Notes under the pieces: generated by a model
What the model saw: the letters and a program-made list of their open reading frames with translations, nothing else
What the model was told of the DNA's origin: nothing
Database searches by the model: none
In this document: piece after piece, positions 1 through 8,953 of the stretch
Layout of the letters: each line of letters begins with the position of its first letter
Position numbering within the stretch: position 1 is the first letter of the stretch
NCBI GenBank assembly: GCA_016218715.1
Contig: JACRDG010000089.1
Coordinates: forward strand, 124,001 to 188,000
Direction of reading: 5' to 3'
Source: Desulfomonile tiedjei
GTDB taxonomy: Bacteria; Desulfobacterota; Desulfomonilia; Desulfomonilales; Desulfomonilaceae
Length of the DNA: 64,000 nt
Translations under genes and position numbers: made by a program

Positions 1-1731
1 GGCACCGTGTTGCTTGAGCAGTTGGACGATCCGCGCGTGACCCCGCAAGGATGCCTCGGTAAGGGCCGTGAACCCGGTCTCTTCGGCTGCCGTTACGTCG
101 GCTCCGTGGTCGAGAAGGAGCTGGACCACTTCTGGGCAACCGACCCTCGAGGCTTCGATGAGCGCGGTAGTACCAAAAATGTCTTCGCGAGCGTTAACGT
201 CAGCTCCTCGCTCCAGCAGCATCGTGACTACTTCCTGATGGCAGTTCACCGCGGCCAATCGCAACGCGGTGGTCCCGTCGAGGGTTCTCCCGTTCGGGTC
301 GGCTCCTGCATCCAGAATCAGTTCGACTACCTCGCGATGGCCTTTCGCCGCTGCCTCCATCAGAGCAGTGGACTCGAACAGGGTGTCTTTCTCTCGAACG
401 TCCGCTCCCGCGTCCAGGAGAATGCTGACGAGCCCCGTATGCCCTTCCCGGGCTGCGGCCATCAAAGGAGTCACTCCGTTAAAGGCTTTCGCTCTTGCAC
501 TCACCCCGAGCTCGAGCAGAAGCTTGAGAAGGTCCTCATGCCCAGACATGGCAGCCTTGACCAGGGCTGTTTCAGCTAGCGGATCTCTCGGATCGAAGTG
601 GATCTCCTTGTTCCTGAACCTCTGGAGAAGCTCTTCGTGCCCATGGGCCACGGCGAATATCAGGGAAGTGATGGTGTCCCGTTCTTCCAGTTCGGCATTC
701 AAGGCCCGTTCGACCAGGAGATCGACCAATTCCCCGTGACCGCCGGCCACCGCTGCTGACAGGGCTGTGTTCCCCGCGTTGTCGGGGGGATCGAGCGCAC
801 CATGGTCCAGCAAGAGCTCTGCAATATCTCGGTGCCCCATGTACGCGGCAAAGAGGAGAGCGGTGATCCCCAATCGGTTCGTGGCATTGACGTTGGCTCC
901 CCGAACCAGGAGCATGCCCACGATGTCCGCATATCCGGCGAACGCTGCCTTCATCAGAGCTGTTTGACCGAGGTTATTTGCCGCTTCCGTATCTGCCCCC
1001 CGGTCGAGAAGGGCTTCCACCATCGGCGCTCGCCCCGCCCCCGCGGCTTCCAGCAGTGCTGAGTTACCATTCACGTCGCAGGCATTGACGTCTGCCCCGC
1101 GGTCGAGGAGCAGCACGACTGCGTCGAGGTGACCGTGGGTCGCCGCTTCCATGAGCGCGGTGAAGCCCCTGCGATTGTGGGCGTTCACTTCGAACCCCGA
1201 GTCGAGATACACTTCAAGGGCGGTTGTTCGCCCCTCACGGGCAGCCTTGAGGAGTGCGGGGTTGCCGACGGCCAGGATATCCCTGACCTGGATCGCCTCA
1301 CCGAGGAGGCGGGTCTCCATAAGTTGGACGACCTCCGTGTGGCCCTGCATCGCCGCTTCCATGAGCGCCGTGTAGTAGGCAAATGCCTCTTGCTGGGGCT
1401 GAACCACTGCCCCTTCCTTGAAGAGGAGTTTCACGATTTGCACGTGACCCGACCGGCAAGCCTCCATTAATGCGGTTTCGCCTCTGACATTTCTGGCGTT
1501 GACTTCCGCACCGTGGTCGAGAAGGATTTGGACCACCTTCGCGTGACCGTTGCGGGCAGCCTCTATGAGGGGAGTCGTTTCGTGGCTGCCTTTGACGCTT
1601 GGGTCAGCCCCCTCGGCGAGCAGGCTTTGTACCTCGCTGATTCGGCCCACCGCACAGGCTTCGATCAAGGATGAACTTCCGGAGCCCGATCTCTTGTGCA
1701 ATGCGCAGCCTCCGATGCCCTGCCCCAACAT
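1..1731 (-). CDS. Ankyrin-repeat protein (3' end cut by window edge)
   Basis: The reverse strand is open from an ATG at 1731 to the left edge, so at least 577 residues are visible and the stop lies outside. Nearly the whole protein is ankyrin repeats of about 33 residues with the usual signature: TALMEAA, a GH pair, VVxLLLDHGADVNA. I count about 15 repeats, some degenerate (around 1261-1320 and 600-700). Ankyrin repeats bind protein partners, and no catalytic domain or signal peptide is visible. Upstream in frame are stops at about 1750 and 1783, so the start is either this ATG or a GTG at 1746; neither has a convincing ribosome binding site. It follows the DUF3795 gene by about 40 bp on the same strand and may be co-transcribed with it. 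Confidence 0.85.
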   Translation of the reverse strand, partial: MLGQGIGGCALHKRSGSGSSSLIEACAVGRISEVQSLLAEGADPSVKGSHETTPLIEAARNGHAKVVQILLDHGAEVNARNVRGETALMEACRSGHVQIVKLLFKEGAVVQPQQEAFAYYTALMEAAMQGHTEVVQLMETRLLGEAIQVRDILAVGNPALLKAAREGRTTALEVYLDSGFEVNAHNRRGFTALMEAATHGHLDAVVLLLDRGADVNACDVNGNSALLEAAGAGRAPMVEALLDRGADTEAANNLGQTALMKAAFAGYADIVGMLLVRGANVNATNRLGITALLFAAYMGHRDIAELLLDHGALDPPDNAGNTALSAAVAGGHGELVDLLVERALNAELEERDTITSLIFAVAHGHEELLQRFRNKEIHFDPRDPLAETALVKAAMSGHEDLLKLLLELGVSARAKAFNGVTPLMAAAREGHTGLVSILLDAGADVREKDTLFESTALMEAAAKGHREVVELILDAGADPNGRTLDGTTALRLAAVNCHQEVVTMLLERGADVNAREDIFGTTALIEASRVGCPEVVQLLLDHGADVTAAEETGFTALTEASLRGHARIVQLLKQHGA

Positions 1732-1771
1732 GCCGGGACCGGCCACCGTTCAGAGGGGAGGATTACGAACA

Positions 1772-2218
1772 TCAATCCAGATCTACTGGTTCTTGACAGC
1801 TCCTGCAGCGCCTCGCCCCTCTGAAGAGCCGGTACCCGCAGTGCGGGCAATGGTACCGTTTCTCTTCTTCAGCGACCCATTGTTCGGTCCCCAATTCACG
1901 CCAGGAGGGGATGGCGCGGGCAATAACTTTCTTTCCCACGGGATAGGGGAAGTTTTGCAGGAACTCACACGGGAAGTCATTGCACTGATGGCAGCCCTCA
2001 TAGCCTTTGTCGCTGACGCATGTCCTGACCGGACACTGCTGACACAGAATGAAGCGTTCGTCCGACATGCACCCCTTGCACGCGATCTGCTCCGCGGAGC
2101 AGCCGTACACCTTTGTAAGTTTTTCTTTGAATTTCAGGTTGTTATCACGATGAGCGATGAGAACGGCGCATACCCCGCAGTACAGGCCACAGGGAGCGAG
2201 CAACTCTCGATTGACCAT
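1772..2218 (-). CDS. DUF3795 family cysteine-rich protein with C-terminal zinc ribbon
   Basis: This 148-residue protein opens with the DUF3795 signature LLAPCGLYCGVC, followed by many paired cysteines (CKGC, CQQCPVRTC, CHQC, CEF) that look like metal ligands. The C-terminus adds a separate zinc ribbon, CPHCG then CRSC, which is an extra compared with the shortest DUF3795 proteins. Function is unknown; the cysteine pattern suggests zinc or an iron-sulphur cluster in an anaerobe's cytoplasm. It lies directly upstream of the ankyrin gene on the same strand. Confidence 0.8.
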   Translation of the reverse strand: MVNRELLAPCGLYCGVCAVLIAHRDNNLKFKEKLTKVYGCSAEQIACKGCMSDERFILCQQCPVRTCVSDKGYEGCHQCNDFPCEFLQNFPYPVGKKVIARAIPSWRELGTEQWVAEEEKRYHCPHCGYRLFRGARRCRSCQEPVDLD

Positions 2219-2412
2219 GACGACCTCCCCAATTTTGATCCATCAACCCCGCAGCAGGTCCCGGTGAATAGTCCTAGGCTATTTTACAATGCATCCGAGA
2301 AAAAGGGAACCGGGTCCGCTGCCTGAGGTGGCAGGGGGCACGGCCGAATCTAGGGCCGGGCTTCTGTGTTCGAAATGCGCTGGCATGGGGCGTCCTGCAC
2401 CAGCACAGCGAA

Positions 2413-3681
2413 TCATGCAGAGGCTGCCTCCGGCTTGGCTCCTTTCCCGTTGTCTTCCGAATGACCTCGTTCGACAGATGTAATGACCACGCAGTTCCGG
2501 CCGCGGTCCTTGGCCTGGTACAACGCCTTGTCCGCGTGCCGAACCGTGGAATGGAGGTCGATGGAACTCCCGGGACCGATGCAAGCCACGCCGAGACTCA
2601 CCGTAACCTGAATAGGACCTGCTTGGGTATGGACAGGTTGAGTACCCACTTCCACCCGTATCCTCTCCGAGATCACCGGTGCTGAAGCAGCATCGCAGCC
2701 GGGAAGGACCACAATTATCTCCTCCCCGCCGTACCGTCCCACCAGATCGTACGATCGAACCGATGACGTGATTCGCAGCGCCACTTCCTGGAGCACCGCA
2801 TCACCGATGAGGTGCCCGCAGGTGTCGTTGACCCGTTTGAAGTGATCCAGATCGATCATGACCACGGTCAGATGCCGTTCTTCCCGACTGGATCGGGCGA
2901 GTTCTCTGTTGAGATTCTCCAGGATAGCTCCTCGATTCAGCAATCCCGTCAAAGCATCGTGCGTGGCCTGGAAGTTGAGCGTCTCTCGTGTCGTCTCGAG
3001 GTCGGATATGAGTTCTTCGCGTTCGGTCTCCACCCGCTTGCGTTCGGTAATTTCGGTCACATTTCCCATGCACGCCGGCTGCCCTTGATGCGTTATGGTT
3101 GCGGCCATGACCTCAACCCACCTGACCGCGCCGTCTTTGCACAAGAGGCGGAACTCGTATTGAGGGACCACTTCTTGGCCTTGTATTCGCGCCAGTTCTC
3201 GTTCCTCAACGAGTTCCCTGTCGTTCCAGTGGACGAACTCACAGAAATCCTTTCCGACGATCTCCGAGGCAGGATAACCGAGCAGATCGGCAAATCGGTC
3301 GTTGACGTAGGCAAAGGCCGCACCCTGCTGTATGTAGATTCCGGTGAGGGAATGATGGGTGAGCAGCCGATAGCGTTCCTCGCTCTCTTTCAATTCCTGT
3401 TCCGCTTTCCTGATCTCGAAAACAATCTTGGAAACGTACAGGCCGTATCCGAGGAAACAGATGATTCCTACCAGCGGAAGGAACAGCGTATTGATTTGCA
3501 ATTGCCGTGCGAGAGGGCCGAGCAGGTCTGACTCGTAGGTGGCGAAGTAATTCAGGACGGCTTCAACGATCCAAACTACCAACCCGAAAACGAGAAGAAA
3601 GGCAATAGCCCGGAATTCACGTCTGCGGATGTCCGAACTCTGAACCGAGTTTGTACTGCTTGTGGTGCTCTGGCGTGCCAT
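2413..3681 (-). CDS. Membrane-anchored PAS-GGDEF diguanylate cyclase
   Basis: The 422-residue protein has two predicted membrane segments (about 24-44 and 65-87), a PAS domain (about 100-215), a short coiled linker and a GGDEF domain (about 235-400). The active-site motif is GGEEI at 318-322, an accepted variant in which the last Phe is Ile. An RxxD inhibitory site (RSYD, 309-312) sits five residues before it, so product inhibition by c-di-GMP is expected. It should make c-di-GMP from two GTP, with PAS input. The C-terminal tail after about 400 is polar and probably unstructured. The gene is flanked by about 190 bp and 230 bp of non-coding DNA and seems to be its own unit. Confidence 0.9.
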   Translation of the reverse strand: MARQSTTSSTNSVQSSDIRRREFRAIAFLLVFGLVVWIVEAVLNYFATYESDLLGPLARQLQINTLFLPLVGIICFLGYGLYVSKIVFEIRKAEQELKESEERYRLLTHHSLTGIYIQQGAAFAYVNDRFADLLGYPASEIVGKDFCEFVHWNDRELVEERELARIQGQEVVPQYEFRLLCKDGAVRWVEVMAATITHQGQPACMGNVTEITERKRVETEREELISDLETTRETLNFQATHDALTGLLNRGAILENLNRELARSSREERHLTVVMIDLDHFKRVNDTCGHLIGDAVLQEVALRITSSVRSYDLVGRYGGEEIIVVLPGCDAASAPVISERIRVEVGTQPVHTQAGPIQVTVSLGVACIGPGSSIDLHSTVRHADKALYQAKDRGRNCVVITSVERGHSEDNGKGAKPEAASA

Positions 3682-3913
3682 CGTGGTTTTGCGCCGGCGG
3701 ATCCTTTTCTCGCTCTTCCGCCTGGATGACGGCCATGCGGCCTCTTCGTATTGTACGGGAACGACCGGGAATCTTCAAACAGATTGGGCTGACTCAAGTA
3801 TACGGGACGATATCAGATGCGTCCGGGGAATTCAATCAGATCCCTCCGGCAGGAGGGCAGGGTGGCAAGGAATCTCCCTGCCGTTCCGCGACGCGCACGA
3901 GATCCGGGCCGGG

Positions 3914-5419
3914 TCAAACCGCCAAGTCCGCGCCGCTCGATCCGCCTTGTTCGGCGTTAATGTCGCCGGCATCGCGTTTCCGGGGAATGCGCCCCAGGAA
4001 TCTGGGACCCAGTTTCCACAGCAGCAGGCTGTAAATCCCTAGCGTGAGCGTTACCGCCGCATGGAGGGTTATCAAGGGCTCCAGAAGGCAGAAAAACATG
4101 ACTGACCCGCCAGCGAGCGCAAGGAGAAAGACAAAATCCCTCACCCTGAAGTACTTGAACCGGACCTGGCAGTAACCGGTGGTAAGGATCGTCATAAAGA
4201 GCTTGGTCAGCACGATCACCAGGCATCCGCCGAGCAGGCCGAGCGGTTTGACCAACAGCACGTTGAGGGCAAGATTCAGCAGCGTTACGCATGCCGCAAA
4301 CGCCAGCAGCACCCGCTGAGCGCCCGCGACCATCATCACATACGCGAACAGATTCTGCTCGAATGAAAAGAGTATGGTCCAGACCAGATACTGCTGCATC
4401 CAGATCGCGTCCTTAAACTCGGCGGGATAGATCAACCCAATGAGAAGGCGACTCTCCGTATGAAGGAGGAACATGATGGGGAACGCGAGGGCCATGAGCC
4501 ACTGGGCTGTCCGGCGGACAAGCGGCGCTACCTGCGTCCGGTTCTGCCACCAGAGCGCGGAGAGTAACGGAAAGATTACCCAGCCCAGCAATTGCTCGGA
4601 GGCAAGAACCGATACCGGATCGACCAGGTTCCAGGTGGCGCTGTAGACCGCGACGCCATCGACCCCGGTCTGACTTTCGAGGAAGAAGATGTTCGTCTTG
4701 TTGTAGATGATGCCCAGGATGTCGATGAGCGCGAAAACCGTTGCGGCAAGAAAGACCCGCCACGTCGCAACCCAATCCGGCCCATTGTGAGGTGTCGATG
4801 GGTAATTTCGCATGGATTCGGCCATGCCGAAGGCCAGCCGGATCAGCCCTGAGACCAACTTGAACCATGCCACAACGAGCGGGTGCAGCCCCAGAGCCGC
4901 TGTCAGGACGCCATATCCATACGACGCAGCGGACCCGGCGATCTTGATTCTGGCCTCCACCTTTTGGAGCCCCCGCACGCGCATATCAGCGAAGAACGAT
5001 TCGGAGAGCGATTCGAGACCAAATCCCAGCGAAACGAGTATAAGCGTTCCCGCCATCTGGAACGAAAGCTCGCGGTACCAGGCCAGGCCGGTCACGAAGA
5101 GCATGCACACGGTCAGGAGAAACGCCTTGATGATGTTCACCCGCCTGACGATCTGGGCGGTCTCTCCGTCCTTGGCCTCCCCCAACTCGTGAACCATCGG
5201 GTAATAGAGCCCGAATTGCACTACCTTCCAGACGATGGCCCCGGCCGCGAGGGCGTACATCACCTCGCCGTACATCGTGGAATTCACCCACGCAAGATAG
5301 AGGAAGAAGGCGGCGCTTCCCAGACCTTCCACCCCCTGCGCGGACAGGAGGTACGCAAAGCGTCTGATGATTCGCTTGCCGGACGAGGCTTGTGCGGGGG
5401 GCTCGGCGTGGTTGGTCAT
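3914..5419 (-). CDS. Polysaccharide biosynthesis flippase (Wzx/oligosaccharide flippase type)
   Basis: A 501-residue protein made almost entirely of hydrophobic segments, about 12-14 helices, with the arrangement of the oligosaccharide flippase branch of the MOP superfamily. Such proteins move lipid-linked glycans across the inner membrane. No glycosyltransferases are adjacent, so the substrate cannot be guessed from context; asnB at 18.6 kb, often seen in such loci, is too far away to argue a link. The C-terminal tail (after about residue 480) is polar. The ribosome binding site before the ATG is weak. Confidence 0.8.
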   Translation of the reverse strand: MTNHAEPPAQASSGKRIIRRFAYLLSAQGVEGLGSAAFFLYLAWVNSTMYGEVMYALAAGAIVWKVVQFGLYYPMVHELGEAKDGETAQIVRRVNIIKAFLLTVCMLFVTGLAWYRELSFQMAGTLILVSLGFGLESLSESFFADMRVRGLQKVEARIKIAGSAASYGYGVLTAALGLHPLVVAWFKLVSGLIRLAFGMAESMRNYPSTPHNGPDWVATWRVFLAATVFALIDILGIIYNKTNIFFLESQTGVDGVAVYSATWNLVDPVSVLASEQLLGWVIFPLLSALWWQNRTQVAPLVRRTAQWLMALAFPIMFLLHTESRLLIGLIYPAEFKDAIWMQQYLVWTILFSFEQNLFAYVMMVAGAQRVLLAFAACVTLLNLALNVLLVKPLGLLGGCLVIVLTKLFMTILTTGYCQVRFKYFRVRDFVFLLALAGGSVMFFCLLEPLITLHAAVTLTLGIYSLLLWKLGPRFLGRIPRKRDAGDINAEQGGSSGADLAV

Positions 5420-5668
5420 TCGGTTACAGGTTGTGCCGCGGACGGGCCATTCCTTGATCCTTCAGTCGATGCGCCGGGGAATATAGCATCTTTCGTGCGT
5501 CGGTGAAAAGACGGAACGTCTCTTTCCCTCTGAGAAAGCCGTGTGGGCTCGGGAGGATGTCCCGGGTCTCGTGAAGTTTTTCTTGCCTCTGTCCGGTGCC
5601 CGATGGATAGTGTCCGTGGATTAAGGGGAATAGTGTCAGACGGCAATAGCGGAGGAGCGCTGGCAAAC

Positions 5669-7063
5669 ATGCTACCGAAATGTCCGACCGGAATACGTGG
5701 TCTCGATGAATTGACCGGAGGCGGGTTGCCGAAAGAGCGATCCACGCTGGTCTGCGGCGATGCAGGCGCGGGGAAGACGCTGTTCGGCCTCGAGTTCCTG
5801 GTAAACGGGGCTCGGCTGTACGACGAACCCGGGGTCTTCCTTGGTTTCGACGAATCCCAGGAGGAGTTGGCCGCTAATTGCGAATCGCTCGGTTTTCAGC
5901 TTCAGGAGCTCATCGCCAATGGAAAGATCGTTATCCATCACGTAGCAATGGAACGCAACGAGATCGAAGAGACCGGCGGGTACGACCTGGCCGGGCTGTT
6001 TATCAGACTCGGTCATGCCATTGACTCCATCAAGGCCAAGCGGGTGGCGCTCGACACCATCGATGCTCTGATTCCCGGCTTTGAAAACGAATTGATCCTG
6101 CGGGCGGAACTCCGGCGACTGTTTCGATGGTTCAAGGCCAAAGGGGTCACCGCGGTCGTGACCAGCGAAAGCGGAATGGAAACCCTCACCAGATACGGCC
6201 TCCAGGAATACCACGCGGACTGCATCCTCCTCCTCGACCGGCGGTCTACAGGTCCGATGGTGACCCGGCGGCTGCGCGTCGTGAAATATCGGGGGGCCGC
6301 TCACGCTCTGGACGAGCACCCTTTCCTCATTGATGAGACGGGCTTCTTTGTGGTCCCGACTGCGATGAAGGTGCCTGATCCGGAGGTCTCCGGAGAGCGG
6401 GTTTCTACCGGAATCGCGGACCTGGATGCCATGCTGGAAGGGGAGGGATACTTTCGCGGCAGCACCGTCCTGATTTCCGGCGCGTCCGGGACTGGCAAGA
6501 CCGGCTTTGCAGCCCATTTTGCCGACGCTCTCTGTCGAAACGGAGATCGGGTCCTGGTCTTTTCGCTTGCCGAGTCAGAGAGCCAACTCGTTCGTGACAT
6601 GCGGTCCATGGGGATCGACCTCGAACCGTGGGTGAAACAGGGAACTTTACGCTTCTCGGCGTCCCGTGCCGTCGGAGCCTGGTTTGAGCTGCACCTCGCC
6701 ACGTACTATCGCCTGGTCGAGGAATATAGGCCAGCCGCGGTGATCTTCGATCCCATTTCCGGTCTGGCTGCCATGGGCACTTCGGTACACGTGGCAGCGA
6801 TGTTGACGGGGCTCATGGATTTCCTGAAAGCGAATCGGATCACCGCACTCTTCACGGATCTGAGCCCGGGATACCTAAGCGCGGAACCCGCGGCAGCAGC
6901 GCTTACTCCCTTGATAGATACCTGGATTTCGCTCCACTTCCTCGAGAGCGGAGACGAACTCGTTCGCGGCATCCATGTGGTGAAATCGAAAGGTATGGCC
7001 CATTCCAGCGCGATGCGCACCTTCCGGTTCACGAACCAGGGTGTCCAATTCTTTGAAATGTGA
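5669..7063 (+). CDS. KaiC-like double-domain RecA-family ATPase
   Basis: The protein has two RecA-like halves in tandem, as in KaiC. From the ATG at 5669 it is 464 residues; this start begins with the usual LPKCPTGIRGLDELTGGG entry, while the reading frame extends 42 codons further upstream. Walker A motifs are GDAGAGKT (30-37) and GASGTGKT (about 271-278). The KaiC catalytic glutamate pair reads DE in the first half (about 61-62) and AE in the second (about 301-302). The site matching the KaiC phosphorylated Ser-Thr pair, just before an IDT motif near the C-terminus, reads Thr-Pro by my alignment. No kaiA or kaiB is nearby, so a clock role is unlikely; many such proteins in non-cyanobacteria act in signalling. 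The neighbour upstream is divergent. Confidence 0.85.
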   Translation: MLPKCPTGIRGLDELTGGGLPKERSTLVCGDAGAGKTLFGLEFLVNGARLYDEPGVFLGFDESQEELAANCESLGFQLQELIANGKIVIHHVAMERNEIEETGGYDLAGLFIRLGHAIDSIKAKRVALDTIDALIPGFENELILRAELRRLFRWFKAKGVTAVVTSESGMETLTRYGLQEYHADCILLLDRRSTGPMVTRRLRVVKYRGAAHALDEHPFLIDETGFFVVPTAMKVPDPEVSGERVSTGIADLDAMLEGEGYFRGSTVLISGASGTGKTGFAAHFADALCRNGDRVLVFSLAESESQLVRDMRSMGIDLEPWVKQGTLRFSASRAVGAWFELHLATYYRLVEEYRPAAVIFDPISGLAAMGTSVHVAAMLTGLMDFLKANRITALFTDLSPGYLSAEPAAAALTPLIDTWISLHFLESGDELVRGIHVVKSKGMAHSSAMRTFRFTNQGVQFFEM

Positions 7064-7146
7064 TTTCCTGCCTCGCACAACAGCGGCCACAGTTCGTCGG
7101 GGTTCTTTGAGAAATAGTGTCTTTGATGGCAATAGGTTACTCACAG

Positions 7147-7158
7147 TGAGAATTCTCA
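7147..7158. promoter_or_regulatory. Perfect 12-bp palindrome upstream of xerC promoter
   Basis: TGAGAATTCTCA reads the same on both strands and lies in an AT-rich stretch, 25 bp before the -35 box of the xerC-hslVU promoter. It could be an operator for an activator or repressor; no regulator can be assigned. Confidence 0.35.
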
Positions 7159-7183
7159 TTTCTTAATATATTATCCTAACTTA

Positions 7184-7212
7184 TTGCACCAATTATAGAA
7201 AAATGCTATTCT
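7184..7212 (+). promoter_or_regulatory. Sigma70-type promoter for xerC-hslVU
   Basis: TTGCAC and TATTCT are separated by exactly 17 bp, preceded by a strongly AT-rich stretch (about 7155-7205). Transcription would start near 7219, giving a leader of about 45 nt before the TTG start of xerC. Confidence 0.6.
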
Positions 7213-7265
7213 AATTCTGTCAGCGTGTTCGCGATCGACTGCCCCCCGGGAGGAGACACACTCCC

Positions 7266-8207
7266 TTGACCTTTGACGATGCACTCCAGCGTTTCCAGCG
7301 TCACCTGGAGACGGAGAAGATGCGCTCGAAAGAAACGGTGCGAGCCTATCTGGCTGACCTGCGTGATTTTCGGGTCTATCTCGAAGGGACCGGGTCGACC
7401 GCTGAATTGAAGAATGTCGCCAAGCTGGATCAGTTTCACGCGCGCGGGTTCCTGGGGAACCGGTACGGCAAAATCAAGAAAGTGTCCGTGGGGAGGAAAT
7501 TGGCGTCGATCAGGACTTTTTTCCGGTTCCTCGTAAGAGAAAGGGTCCTGAAGACGAATCCAGCTTCAGCCTTGCGGTCTCCCAAGTCCGAGAAACCGTT
7601 GCCCAAAGCCCTCACCGTGGACGAGATCGACCGGTTCTTCTCGCGCACCTCGGAGCGGAGTGCTCGAGACTTCGCGATCTTCGAGTTGCTCTACTCTTCG
7701 GGCCTCCGTGTAGGCGAACTGACGACGCTGCGGGTCCAGGAAGTGGATCTGCAAAACGGATGGCTCCGGGTGGTCGGAAAAGGGAACAAAGAACGGTACG
7801 TGCCGGTGGGATCACGGGCTCTTGAGGCTTTGAAGGAATACCTTCCGCTGCGTGCGGCTATTCGAGCCATGACAGCCGAAACGATCGTAACGGATGCGGT
7901 CTTTCTCAATTCGCGCGGCGGCCCGTTGTCATCCAGGAGCGTACGACGTATACTCAAGTCGTTTCTCGTCACCGCGAATCTGGCAAGAGACGTCTCGCCG
8001 CATGCGTTTCGGCACTCTTTTGCGACGCATCTTCTGCAAGGCGGAGCCGATCTGAGGTCGATTCAAGAGTTGCTCGGCCATGCGAGTCTCTCCACGACTC
8101 AGCGCTACACCCGGGTGGACCTTGGCCGCCTCATGGAGGTCTACGACCGATCCCATCCGAGAAGCGGATTCACGGAAAAGGGAGAGGACCCAGATCGGCA
8201 CAAGTGA
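7266..8207 (+). CDS. xerC: Tyrosine recombinase XerC
   Basis: A 313-residue tyrosine recombinase with an N-terminal SAM-like core-binding domain (about 1-100) and a catalytic domain. All catalytic residues are visible: R148 (SGLRVGEL), K172, H246 and R249 (HAFRH), H272 (LGHAS) and nucleophile Y281. It resolves chromosome dimers at dif sites with XerD. The start is TTG at 7266, chosen because GGGAGGAG lies about 10 bases upstream. The gene is followed by hslV and hslU, the same order as codV-clpQ-clpY of Bacillus and related arrangements in many bacteria, which supports XerC rather than a phage integrase. Confidence 0.92.
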   Translation: MTFDDALQRFQRHLETEKMRSKETVRAYLADLRDFRVYLEGTGSTAELKNVAKLDQFHARGFLGNRYGKIKKVSVGRKLASIRTFFRFLVRERVLKTNPASALRSPKSEKPLPKALTVDEIDRFFSRTSERSARDFAIFELLYSSGLRVGELTTLRVQEVDLQNGWLRVVGKGNKERYVPVGSRALEALKEYLPLRAAIRAMTAETIVTDAVFLNSRGGPLSSRSVRRILKSFLVTANLARDVSPHAFRHSFATHLLQGGADLRSIQELLGHASLSTTQRYTRVDLGRLMEVYDRSHPRSGFTEKGEDPDRHK

Positions 8208-8320
8208 CCAACACCGAGGCAGAGGATCGCTTTGCGCGATGTTTCTCGCATGCCGGCGGCACGAGGGGGTTTGACTGCGGTCCGTCAGGACCGACCGTTC
8301 ACTACTGAGACGATGAGCGC

Positions 8321-8875
8321 ATGAAACAAGAAATCAGATCTACGACGGTCCTTTGCGTCAGGAGAGGCCCCAAGGTCGTCATGGCCGGTGACGGTCAGGT
8401 GTCCCTCGGCGATACGGTGATTAAACACTCCGCCCGGAAGATCCGCCGCCTGGGAAAGGGCGGGAACGTGCTCACCGGGTTTGCGGGATCCACGGCTGAC
8501 GCGCTGACCTTGCTCGACAAGTTCGAGCAGATGCAGGAAAAATATGCCCACAATTTGACCAGGGCCGCGGTGGAGCTGGCCAAGGAATGGCGCACCGACA
8601 GGATGCTGCGAAGATTGGAGGCCCTGCTCATCGTGGCGGACGCGGAAAAGACGCTCCTACTGTCGGGCAATGGAGACGTGGTGGAACCGGACGACGGCAT
8701 CATAGCCATCGGGTCGGGCGGCAACTACGCTCTAGCCGCTGCCAGGGCTCTGTTCCGGCATACGGACATGGACCCCGCCGAGATCGCCCGCGTGGCGATG
8801 GCCATAGCCGCAGAGATTTGTGTCTACACCAACGACCAGATGGTGCTCGAACAAATCGGCGATGAACCGCGTTAA
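8321..8875 (+). CDS. hslV: ATP-dependent protease peptidase subunit HslV
   Basis: A 184-residue proteasome-like peptidase. A seven-residue leader MKQEIRS precedes the Thr-Thr pair; removal of the leader would expose the catalytic N-terminal Thr (TTVLCVRR block). The lysine-containing RKIRRLG, the GFAGSTADA loop and the GSGGNYA block match HslV. It forms a double hexamer capped by HslU and degrades unfolded proteins in the cytoplasm. It sits between xerC and hslU with a gap of 78 bp to the chosen hslU start, so the three genes are probably one operon. Confidence 0.95.
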   Translation: MKQEIRSTTVLCVRRGPKVVMAGDGQVSLGDTVIKHSARKIRRLGKGGNVLTGFAGSTADALTLLDKFEQMQEKYAHNLTRAAVELAKEWRTDRMLRRLEALLIVADAEKTLLLSGNGDVVEPDDGIIAIGSGGNYALAAARALFRHTDMDPAEIARVAMAIAAEICVYTNDQMVLEQIGDEPR

Positions 8876-8953
8876 TCGCAAAGAAGTCACGCAATGGACG
8901 ACGGCCGCGGACTCGAGACGTATCAGAAGGGGGGCAGCTCAACAGCAGGAGCC

